Assembly (NCBI GenBank): GCA_910577065.1 | Contig: CAJTLD010000010.1 | Span: 32,543 to 39,120, forward strand | DNA: 6,578 nucleotides | Reading direction: 5' to 3' | Source: an uncultured Lachnospiraceae bacterium | Lineage (GTDB): Bacteria > Bacillota > Clostridia > Lachnospirales > Lachnospiraceae | Shown here: positions 1 through 5,463 of the stretch, piece by piece | Layout: the number at the start of each line of letters is the position of its first letter | Numbering within the stretch: the first letter of the stretch is position 1 | Notes under the pieces: generated by a model | Told to the model about the DNA's origin: nothing | The model's database searches: none | Seen by the model: only the letters and a program-made list of their open reading frames with translations | Position numbers and translations under genes: made by a program

Positions 1-1185
1 AAAACAGATGGCGCAGTGATTGGGGCGTTAGTCAGCCAGGGCGCGGAATTTACGATGCGGAATCTGTTAACCGCAGTGCGCAGCGCAAAAAAAAGCGGTA
101 TGGATTATAAAGTGGACGATGAATTTGACGGGATCCAGAAAGCGGAGAACGGGACGAAGTCCATTACGGAACAGATTGAAACGGCTTACCAGGCAGATTG
201 CATGAAAGACGTTATGGAAACGCTGACGCCGGTGACTATGCAGAAGCTGCTTGCCTCCCCGGATTGGGAACAGTATACGCCGGAGCAGTTAAAACAGGCG
301 CTTGCCGAGTATGCCGCGGCCGGAGAGGAACAGGAAAAAGCGCTTGACGACGCCTATATGAACGGGCAGCTGGCGGAGTTAAAAGAGGCGGCTGTGGCGG
401 ACGATGAAGTATACCACTTTTTGTCACGCTATGAGATTCCCAATACCATAAACAATATTCTTGCGGCAAACCGTTTGATAAACAGGAAAAGCCAGGTGTT
501 TTCCAGGCTGTTTCGAAGCGAAGAGGTATTTTCCGGGGAAAAAACAGACTTTGCGCAGCTGAAAGAAGAAATACTCGGGCGCTTTGCAAACGCCCTAAAG
601 ACGCCAAAAGAAATGGCGGCGGCGCAGGAGGCATTGGCGGAAACAGCGGAAAACGTGATGAAAACCATGATTTCGGAGGACGCGCCGGTATCGAGCATGG
701 ATATCCGGGAGTTAAAGCTTATGAACGCCCAGCTTTCCATTGCCGGGAAAATGGCAAAAGAAGAGCAGTATACCATTCCCGTTTTGGTGGGAGGCGAGGT
801 TACGAATATGTCCTTGAAAATTGTCCGCGGGGCCAAAAAGAAGGGCATGGTGGAAATTATGTTTGAAACCGCGAAAGCAGGCAAAATAGCCGCATGCATT
901 GAAGCGAAGGAAAAAGGCGTATCGGGCTATGTGGCGGTGGAAAACCAGGATACAAAGGCGCTGCTTTCTTCCCATATGCAGGATATTACAAAAGGCTTTG
1001 GGGAAGAAACGGGCGATTTGCAGGTGACTCAGGTGTCGAATTTAAATTTTGCCCGGTTTTCCAATAACCTGGCCCAGCCGGGGCCTTATGACGGGCCTGA
1101 AACCGAAACGTACGAAGTACAGACGGCGCGGCTGTATAAAATAGCCAAGAGCTTTATAGAACATGTTAAGGAACTGGAATATTAG
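1..1185 (+). CDS. FliK-like flagellar hook-length control protein, C-terminal part (5' end outside window)
   Basis: The frame is open from base 1 to a TAG at 1183-1185, giving 394 visible residues. No ribosome binding site supports the GTG at 16, so the gene very probably begins before the window. Most of the visible protein is charged and helical, rich in Ala, Glu and Lys. About 250-340 residues after that GTG, a stretch beginning IPVLVGGEVTNMSLKIVRG and followed by alternating beta-strand-like segments resembles the C-terminal domain of FliK/Flg_hook proteins, which switch the flagellar export apparatus from rod/hook to filament substrates. The match is from memory of the domain pattern; lachnospiral proteins of this kind are often labelled only as a domain of unknown function (possibly DUF6240). 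The position directly before flagellin supports a flagellar role. A cytoplasmic or exported regulator of export is inferred, not shown. Confidence 0.6.
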   Translation, partial: KTDGAVIGALVSQGAEFTMRNLLTAVRSAKKSGMDYKVDDEFDGIQKAENGTKSITEQIETAYQADCMKDVMETLTPVTMQKLLASPDWEQYTPEQLKQALAEYAAAGEEQEKALDDAYMNGQLAELKEAAVADDEVYHFLSRYEIPNTINNILAANRLINRKSQVFSRLFRSEEVFSGEKTDFAQLKEEILGRFANALKTPKEMAAAQEALAETAENVMKTMISEDAPVSSMDIRELKLMNAQLSIAGKMAKEEQYTIPVLVGGEVTNMSLKIVRGAKKKGMVEIMFETAKAGKIAACIEAKEKGVSGYVAVENQDTKALLSSHMQDITKGFGEETGDLQVTQVSNLNFARFSNNLAQPGPYDGPETETYEVQTARLYKIAKSFIEHVKELEY

Positions 1186-1193
1186 GCCGATAT
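1167..1193 (+). promoter_or_regulatory. sigma-28 (SigD/FliA) promoter of the flagellin gene
   Basis: TAAG at 1167-1170 and GCCGATAT at 1186-1193 are separated by exactly 15 bases. The B. subtilis SigD consensus is TAAA-N15-GCCGATAT, so the -10 element is perfect and the -35 element differs by one base. The promoter overlaps the last codons and stop of the upstream FliK-like gene. Transcription would begin near base 1200, giving a leader of about 75 bases before the flagellin start. Flagellin is the classic target of this sigma factor, so the location also fits. Confidence 0.8.
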
Positions 1194-1216
1194 ACAAAAC
1201 AGAAATGAAAATGGCA

Positions 1217-1232
1217 TTTACACGGATGTAAG
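1217..1232 (+). promoter_or_regulatory. CsrA-binding hairpin in the flagellin leader
   Basis: TTACA (1218-1222) and TGTAA (1227-1231) form a perfect 5-bp stem closed by a CGGA loop, with a possible extra U-G pair at 1217/1232. Bases 1218-1229 match the SELEX-derived CsrA consensus RUACARGGAUGU at 10 of 12 positions, and GGA is presented in the loop as CsrA sites usually require. More GGA triplets follow at 1243, 1249 and 1261, the last inside the Shine-Dalgarno. In B. subtilis, CsrA represses hag translation by binding two leader sites, one covering the Shine-Dalgarno, and FliW relieves it. The same logic is inferred here. Confidence 0.6.
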
Positions 1233-1260
1233 AGCGCTGCACGGACGCGGACGAAGAATA

Positions 1261-1266
1261 GGAAGG
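1261..1266 (+). promoter_or_regulatory. Flagellin ribosome binding site, possible second CsrA site
   Basis: GGAAGG lies 8 bases before the ATG at 1275 and fixes that start. Its GGA is a plausible low-affinity second CsrA contact, 37 bases downstream of the GGA in the leader hairpin. Confidence 0.65.
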
Positions 1267-1274
1267 TATCAGAT

Positions 1275-2708
1275 ATGAAAATTAATCACAATATGTCAGC
1301 GCATATTTCCAATGCGCAGCTTTTGAAGTCGGAGGAAGGTCTTGCCGCTTCCATTGAGCGGTTGTCTTCCGGAATTAAGATTAACAAAGCGAAGGACGAT
1401 CCCGCCGGTATGGCGATTACCAACAAAATGCAGGCGCAGATTGACGGCCTGGCAAAATCCTCTGAAAATGCATCGAACGGCATCAGCGTGCTGCAGATTG
1501 CAGATACTGCGCTGGGTGAAATCACCAGTATGCTCCAGCGTATGCGCGAATTATCCGTACAGGCGGCGACCGATACGACGCAGCTTGAAGATCGGGAGGC
1601 GATCCAGCAGGAGATCGAATCCTTAAAAGAAGAAGTCGATCGGATTTCAAGGGATACGGAGTATAATACGAAAAAACTTTTGGACGGTACGTCCGATACG
1701 CGCGTTTATGCGGACGGCACGTCCAGAATGTCAATTACCGACGCCGTAAAACCGGGCGATTATAAAATGACAATCAATTCCGCCGCTACGCAGTCTACTA
1801 CTATGACGGCCGTAAGCACCGGGACCATTCCCGAGGGAACCGTAGTTATAAACGGCGTGGAAATCCATATTTCTCAGGGGGAAGACGAGGCAAGCGTATT
1901 TGAAAAGTTAAGGCAGGGAGCAAGCATGGCGAATGTCAGCCTGATGGTAGTCGATCCTTCTGCCGTACAGGATTTCCAGGCGTTTCCCGCAACCGGAGGT
2001 TATGAGGCGCTGCAGCAGGCGTTTACGTTTGGGGATTCCCTGGCGTTCGTATCCGATGGGTTCGGATATTCTTCCCTTGTGGAGATTTCCTGCAGCAACA
2101 ACGATCTTTACAGCTTTTTGGGACTGGACGGCGCGGTCAGCACGTCGGGCGAGGATGCGGACGTAGCGCTTGATCTGACAAGCGCGTTCGGAGCGCAGGC
2201 GACGATCAGTACGGACGGGAATAAATATAAAATTACGGATATGAACGGCTTTGAAATGAATTTTATGGTAGAGCCGGGAAAGACAGGCGCGACAGAGATA
2301 GAAGTAACGGATCTGGGGACAATGACGCTTCAGATCGGGGCAAACGAGCATCAGACGATGGATGTGCGCATTCCGAAGGTTTCAAGCGAAACGCTGTATT
2401 TGGACGAAGTGGACGTAACGAAGGCAGGGGGCGCCGGAAAGGCGATCTCAACGCTGGACGAAGCCATTTCCATTACGTCGTCCGTCCGTTCCGCAATCGG
2501 CGCATACCAGAACCGCCTGGAATATGCAGTCGAAAGCCTGGACGCGTCCGAGGAGGATATGACAAACGCGATTTCCCGTATCGGAGATGTAGATATGGCG
2601 AAGGAAATGACCGAATACACCAAATATACCGTACTGCAGCAGGCAGGAACATCCGTGCTAGCACAGGCGAACGATATGCCGCAGACGGTGCTTCAGCTCT
2701 TACAGTAA
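1275..2708 (+). CDS. Flagellin
   Basis: This 477-residue protein is the filament subunit, exported through the flagellar type III apparatus without a signal peptide. The N-terminal D0/D1 region (about 1-140) begins MKINHNMSAHISNAQLL and contains ERLSSGIKINKAKDDPAGMAI. The C-terminal D1/D0 region (about 385-477) ends QQAGTSVLAQANDMPQTVLQ, the standard flagellin terminus. The QRMREL motif at 88-93 and Glu113 correspond to the Salmonella FliC positions contacted by TLR5 (near R90, L94 and E114), so the protein should be recognisable to that receptor. The central part (about 145-380) is variable and contains a flagellin-IN-like segment near 188-226. Length is moderately larger than minimal flagellins (about 275 residues). 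One cysteine occurs, at 273, in the surface domain. Expression should depend on the sigma-28 promoter and CsrA-type hairpin upstream; fliS follows after 12 bases. Confidence 0.96.
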   Translation: MKINHNMSAHISNAQLLKSEEGLAASIERLSSGIKINKAKDDPAGMAITNKMQAQIDGLAKSSENASNGISVLQIADTALGEITSMLQRMRELSVQAATDTTQLEDREAIQQEIESLKEEVDRISRDTEYNTKKLLDGTSDTRVYADGTSRMSITDAVKPGDYKMTINSAATQSTTMTAVSTGTIPEGTVVINGVEIHISQGEDEASVFEKLRQGASMANVSLMVVDPSAVQDFQAFPATGGYEALQQAFTFGDSLAFVSDGFGYSSLVEISCSNNDLYSFLGLDGAVSTSGEDADVALDLTSAFGAQATISTDGNKYKITDMNGFEMNFMVEPGKTGATEIEVTDLGTMTLQIGANEHQTMDVRIPKVSSETLYLDEVDVTKAGGAGKAISTLDEAISITSSVRSAIGAYQNRLEYAVESLDASEEDMTNAISRIGDVDMAKEMTEYTKYTVLQQAGTSVLAQANDMPQTVLQLLQ

Positions 2709-2720
2709 GAGGGCGGCGCA

Positions 2721-3197
2721 ATGAATCAGGAGCAGGTGAAAGATTTTACCAGACGCATCAGCCAGTCGAACCGCGGCGGGCTGGTGGTCGTGGTTTATGA
2801 TATTATATTTGCGTATCTTACGGACGCGAAGGAATGCCACAGCAAAGGCGACTATGAGGGATTCCGTACGGCGCTTCTGCAGGCGGGGCGCGGGGTGGAG
2901 GAATTGACGCGTTCGCTGAATTTCCAATATGCCGTCTCAAAGAATTTATACGCCCTGTATGTGTATGCAAAAGAATCGCTGGCAAAAGCCGTGATCAGAA
3001 AGAGTATAGAAGACGCCGGGGAAGCGGAAGCGGTTTTGGCGGAGCTTTATACGGCGTTTCAAGAGGCTGCAAAGCAGGATCATTCAAAGCCTCTGATGCA
3101 GAATACGCAGCAGGTATACGCCGGTTTTACCTACGGCAGAAATCATTTAAACGAAACGTTTCAGGAGCCGGATGCTTCCAGAGGATTCTTTGCATAA
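2721..3197 (+). CDS. fliS: Flagellar export chaperone FliS
   Basis: FliS binds the C-terminal D0 helices of newly made flagellin in the cytoplasm, prevents premature polymerisation and hands it to the export gate. The protein has 158 residues. The family pattern is visible: a leading helix, then LVVVVYDIIFAYLTDAKEC (21-39, the usual L-x-L-Y-D region), ELTRSLNFQY (61-70) and KNLYALYVYAKESLAKA (74-90). The family is usually about 125-135 residues; here a tail from about 128 contains QQVYAGFTYGRN and ends RGFFA. I suspect this tail is a conserved clostridial extension rather than readthrough, but cannot test it. An AAGAGGG ribosome binding site at 2707-2713 starts within the flagellin stop codon, 7 bases before the ATG, so translation is probably coupled. 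The stop codon lies inside the terminator hairpin. Confidence 0.93.
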   Translation: MNQEQVKDFTRRISQSNRGGLVVVVYDIIFAYLTDAKECHSKGDYEGFRTALLQAGRGVEELTRSLNFQYAVSKNLYALYVYAKESLAKAVIRKSIEDAGEAEAVLAELYTAFQEAAKQDHSKPLMQNTQQVYAGFTYGRNHLNETFQEPDASRGFFA

Positions 3198-3412
3198 GAA
3201 TCCTCTATTTGTTTGATTCGTTTTAAGAGGAAGCGGTAGCGCATCTGCAAAGATTGAACCTCGTAAATATAGCAGTCTATCAAATCCTGCTCGAGCACGC
3301 TGCCGAGTTTGGTGTAGGCCGCGTCCAGATCGTGCTCTGTCTGCTTCAAATCCTGCAGCAGCAAGTGGTAGCGTTTGTCGTGAAGGACGCTTTTTTTTGG
3401 AATCCGTTTCAT
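3161..3412 (-). CDS. DUF2508 (YaaL-like) small protein
   Basis: An 83-residue protein with no signal peptide or membrane segment. Its pattern, LLLQDLKQTEHDLDAAYTKL (17-36), then QDLIDCYIYEVQSLQMRYRFLLKRIK (42-67), matches DUF2508, whose characterised relative by sequence is B. subtilis YaaL: two helices around a conserved D-LID-IYE core and an R/K-rich Y-FLLK end. No biochemical function is known. AGGGG at 3418-3422 (minus strand) lies 5 bases before the ATG. The last 12 codons and stop overlap the fliS 3' end by 37 bases, tail to tail, so both genes share the terminator hairpin as coding sequence. A run of eight A (minus strand; 3391-3398) falls in codons 5-8. The bofA-like gene diverges from its 5' side, echoing the yaaL-bofA neighbourhood of Bacillus. 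Confidence 0.82.
   Translation of the reverse strand: MKRIPKKSVLHDKRYHLLLQDLKQTEHDLDAAYTKLGSVLEQDLIDCYIYEVQSLQMRYRFLLKRIKQIEDSYAKNPLEASGS
3180..3224 (+). terminator. Intrinsic terminator of the flagellin-fliS unit, embedded in coding sequence
   Basis: AGAGGATTCTT (3180-3190), loop TGCAT (3191-3195) and AAGAATCCTCT (3196-3206) form a perfect 11-bp stem with a 5-base loop. A T-rich but interrupted tract follows (3207-3224) on the plus strand. The left arm encodes the last FliS residues and the TAA is at the loop/right-arm junction. The right arm also lies in the C-terminal codons of the convergent DUF2508 gene. The minus-strand side lacks a T tract, so termination is likely mainly in the plus direction. 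Confidence 0.7.
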
Positions 3413-3428
3413 TGTATCCCCTGCTTTC

Positions 3429-3457
3429 GTTATACTTGATAATTAAATTATAGTCAT
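3429..3457 (-). promoter_or_regulatory. Possible sigma-A promoter for the DUF2508 gene
   Basis: On the minus strand ATGACT (plus 3452-3457) and TATAAC (plus 3429-3434) are spaced by 17 bases, matching TTGACA/TATAAT at 4 and 5 of 6 positions. An alternative is TTGAAT (3472-3477) with a perfect TATAAT (3447-3452) but a 19-base spacer. The whole gap is AT-rich, so chance matches are likely. Confidence 0.35.
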
Positions 3458-3464
3458 ATAAAAT
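3436..3464 (+). promoter_or_regulatory. Sigma-A promoter for the BofA-family gene
   Basis: TTGATA (3436-3441) and TAAAAT (3459-3464) are separated by 17 bases, each one base away from the consensus. Transcription would start near 3471, about 63 bases before the ATG. The site overlaps the candidate minus-strand promoter of the DUF2508 gene, so the two may compete. Confidence 0.55.
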
Positions 3465-3533
3465 GCAGAATATTCAAAATCAGGTTATATTTCACAAAAA
3501 AAAGAATATAGTATAACCAGGAGGCTGTGAAGC

Positions 3534-3806
3534 ATGGATACAAGAATGAGTATGTTGGTGGTAGCGGGAATTTGCGCGGTAGTGCTTGCAATCGGTTTTT
3601 TGCGCAGCAAAGCGGAAATGCTGTTAAATTTTCTGGTGCGTACGGTGCTTGGGATTATGGCTATTTTTCTGGTGAATATGCTGTTGGCCGGAGCCGGGAT
3701 AGAAGGCTCCGTGGGGATTAACCCGATTAGCGTTTTGACAGTTGGAAGCCTTGGCACAGGCGGCTTGGCGTTATTATATGGGATACTTTTTTATAATATG
3801 TTGTGA
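3534..3806 (+). CDS. BofA-family integral membrane protein (pro-sigma-K processing inhibitor family)
   Basis: The protein has 90 residues, close to the 87 of B. subtilis BofA, with hydrophobic segments at about 7-23 and 34-52 and a hydrophobic C-terminal stretch from about 68. In B. subtilis BofA sits in the forespore outer membrane with SpoIVFA and blocks the intramembrane protease SpoIVFB, delaying sigma-K activation. Asn48 in FLVNML and Asn63 in GINPIS correspond to BofA Asn48 and Asn61, which matter for inhibition; BofA Thr64 is Ser66 here. The family signature around INPIS...VGSLGTGGLAL is clear. AGGAGG at 3519-3524 is 9 bases before the ATG. Many clostridia carry BofA-family genes without a demonstrated sigma-K role, so membership is well supported but the function is not. 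Confidence 0.82.
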   Translation: MDTRMSMLVVAGICAVVLAIGFLRSKAEMLLNFLVRTVLGIMAIFLVNMLLAGAGIEGSVGINPISVLTVGSLGTGGLALLYGILFYNML

Positions 3807-3842
3807 AAAATACACAAAAATGAAAAAATTTCCAAAAAACTA

Positions 3843-3871
3843 TAGACAAATCAGACATCAGGCGATATAAT
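3843..3871 (+). promoter_or_regulatory. Sigma-A promoter of the Tad pilus gene cluster
   Basis: TAGACA (3843-3848) and a perfect TATAAT (3866-3871) are separated by 17 bases; the -35 element differs from TTGACA by one base. A-tracts at 3806-3840 could act as an upstream element. The predicted start near 3878 leaves a leader of only about 25 bases. This suggests the pilus genes form a unit separate from the BofA-family gene. Confidence 0.7.
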
Positions 3872-3902
3872 CCAAAACTATACAAAAGAAGCGAGGTGGT
3901 GG

Positions 3903-4424
3903 ATTGGAAGTATCAAACATTGGCTGCTGTTTTGTTTGCTGACAGCGGCGGCGTCGCAGGATCTTCGGAGCGGCAGGGTATCAAACAGGCTGATTGCCGC
4001 AGGTCTTATGACGGGCCTTTTATTTGGCCTTTTGGAACACCCGGTATGGGGTGTGTATTATTTTCTCAGGAACATATCGGTTCCTGTCATTCTTTTTTAT
4101 CTTTTATTTCAAATGCGTGTCCTTGGGGCAGGCGATATCAAATTATTTTCCATGACAGGCGGAATACTTACATTGGGAGAACTGTGCAGCTGTATGGTTT
4201 ACAGCGTTTTGTTTGCGTGCGCAGGAGCGGTTTTTGCCTTTGCGGCAGACCGGCGGAAGAGAACGCGGCTTTTTTGGGCGGCAGGTTATTTGTCTTACTG
4301 TCTGAAAAACAGGAGGGTAGAGCCGTACCGGCCGCCAAAAGGCGTGCAGGAGGAACCGTTTGCGTTTGCCGTATGCATTTTATTCGGGACGGCGGCAGCG
4401 CTGTATTATCCTATTGTATGGTAA
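3903..4424 (+). CDS. Prepilin peptidase, A24 family (TadV/CpaA-like)
   Basis: This is an integral membrane aspartic protease of the type that trims Flp/type IV prepilins before pilus assembly. The two catalytic aspartates are present: in AAASQDLRSGRVSNRL (Asp20, counting from 3903) and in the GAGDIK motif (Asp78). Several hydrophobic helices lie between and after them; at about 173 residues it fits the short CpaA/TadV class lacking the methylase domain. The start is uncertain. No ATG, GTG or TTG occurs in frame before the TTG at 3936, which has no ribosome binding site and would cut the first helix. ATT at 3903, 6 bases after GAGG (3893-3896), would restore HWLLFCLLTAAASQD. A sequence error near here is also possible. 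The gene follows the sigma-A promoter and is 25 bases upstream of the tadZ-like gene. Confidence 0.87.
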   Translation: MGSIKHWLLFCLLTAAASQDLRSGRVSNRLIAAGLMTGLLFGLLEHPVWGVYYFLRNISVPVILFYLLFQMRVLGAGDIKLFSMTGGILTLGELCSCMVYSVLFACAGAVFAFAADRRKRTRLFWAAGYLSYCLKNRRVEPYRPPKGVQEEPFAFAVCILFGTAAALYYPIVW

Positions 4425-4449
4425 GCGCCCAAATAACGGAGGTGTACGG

Positions 4450-5463
4450 TTGGTTCAGTTAAACATAGCGTTTTTGGACGAAGAAGAGGCGTACCTGGAG
4501 CAGTTAAAGGGCTACCTGGTGCGCAAAAAGGAAGTGTTTTTTAAAATACGCACTTTTACCCGCGCAGAGGCTTTTGAAAAAAGCTGCGGGAAAGAAACGT
4601 ATGATGCGGTTGTAATGACGGCATTTTTCTGGGAGGCGGTAAACGGGACCTCAGGGCGGGCGAAATGTATTTTTCTGTGTGAAGATACGGATCAGTCTGT
4701 GCCTGCCGATTGCCTGTATGTCAGAAAATATCAGCCGGCCGAAAAACTGATGTGCCAGATTTCGGCAATGCTCTGGCAGCAGGAGCCGGAAGAGGCCGGT
4801 TATTTTCCGCAGAATACGGCGGAACTAATTGGGATCTATTCTCCGGTGCACCACGAGGATCAGATGCTTTTTGGAATGACCATGGCGCAGATTCTGGGGG
4901 AAACCGGAAAGGTTTTATATGTCAACCTGATGGGGCACAGCGGGTTTTATGGGATGACAAAAGCCGATGCGGACGCGGACGTCGGCGATTTGTTTTATGA
5001 AATGATGCAGGGCGGGCATGATTTTGCAACGGGGCTGCACAAGATACGGCAGAGTTACCGGAATTTTGACTATATCCCGCCTGTGGCCAACCCCGAGCAT
5101 TTATCGGAAGTGTCAAAGCCTTTGTACGAAACGTTTCTGGCGGAATTGAAAAACTGCAGCGGCTACGATACGGTGCTTGTTGATTTTGGAACGGTCTTTT
5201 TGGGGTTTGCGGAAATGCTGCCGTTATTTCATACGTTTTACTGTATCGGAAAAGAAGGGATACAGAACCGCTGCCGGACGGAGGAATTTTTAGAATACCT
5301 AAACCGGGAAGGAGAGCATACGGCAAAACGCATGACCCGGCTTTTGCTGCCGGGGGAACTGCCTGCGGCAAGGGAAAGCAGCCCGCTTGACAGCAGCTTG
5401 TATGGCGGCCTGGGGGATTTTATCCGCGGCTGTTTGTATGGAGGGGCGGAAATTGGCGGATAA
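4450..5463 (+). CDS. TadZ/CpaE-like Tad pilus protein with degenerate receiver and ATPase domains
   Basis: TadZ/CpaE proteins are MinD/ParA relatives that place the Tad pilus machinery at a cell pole. I chose the TTG at 4450: GGAGGTG (4438-4444) is 5 bases upstream, giving 337 residues. Residues about 4-108 look like a receiver domain (NIAFLDEEEAY; YDAVVMT; VRKYQP), but the position of the phosphorylated Asp in YDAVVMT is Met, so phosphorylation is unlikely. From about 126 a MinD-like domain begins with LIGIYSPVHHEDQMLFGMTM. The Walker A (usually KGGxGKT) reads VHHEDQM and lacks both lysines and all glycines. A Walker B-like TVLVDFGT occurs at 241-248. It is probably a non-hydrolysing scaffold. 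It overlaps the cpaF-like start by 11 bases. The assignment rests on domain order plus neighbours. Confidence 0.78.
   Translation: MVQLNIAFLDEEEAYLEQLKGYLVRKKEVFFKIRTFTRAEAFEKSCGKETYDAVVMTAFFWEAVNGTSGRAKCIFLCEDTDQSVPADCLYVRKYQPAEKLMCQISAMLWQQEPEEAGYFPQNTAELIGIYSPVHHEDQMLFGMTMAQILGETGKVLYVNLMGHSGFYGMTKADADADVGDLFYEMMQGGHDFATGLHKIRQSYRNFDYIPPVANPEHLSEVSKPLYETFLAELKNCSGYDTVLVDFGTVFLGFAEMLPLFHTFYCIGKEGIQNRCRTEEFLEYLNREGEHTAKRMTRLLLPGELPAARESSPLDSSLYGGLGDFIRGCLYGGAEIGG
5440..5446 (+). promoter_or_regulatory. Ribosome binding site deciding the cpaF start
   Basis: GGAGGGG ends 6 bases before the TTG at 5453. The alternative ATG at 5438 overlaps this site and has nothing comparable upstream. It lies inside the tadZ-like gene, so translation of the two is probably coupled. 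Confidence 0.6.

Noticed and set aside
16..18. GTG as start of the FliK-like gene
   Set aside because: The frame is open back to base 1 and there is no Shine-Dalgarno before it, so the gene more likely begins outside the window.
236..899. Minus-strand open frames inside the FliK-like gene
   Set aside because: They lack ribosome binding sites and family-like composition and lie opposite a convincing coding frame.
1908..2721. Several minus-strand open frames opposite the flagellin gene
   Set aside because: Low-complexity Arg/Pro/Ser-rich shadow translations of a well conserved gene.
4360..4449. Upstream ATG at 4360 for the TadZ-like gene
   Set aside because: It would place 30 residues inside the prepilin peptidase with no receiver-like character; the TTG at 4450 has a strong, well spaced ribosome binding site.
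3896..4462. 188-residue open frame beginning GTG near the prepilin peptidase
   Set aside because: Its translation lacks membrane segments and catalytic motifs, whereas the overlapping frame has both catalytic aspartates and hydrophobic helices.
5387..5452. ATG at 5387 or 5438 as the cpaF start
   Set aside because: Neither has a Shine-Dalgarno; GGAGGGG at 5440-5446 points to the TTG at 5453.
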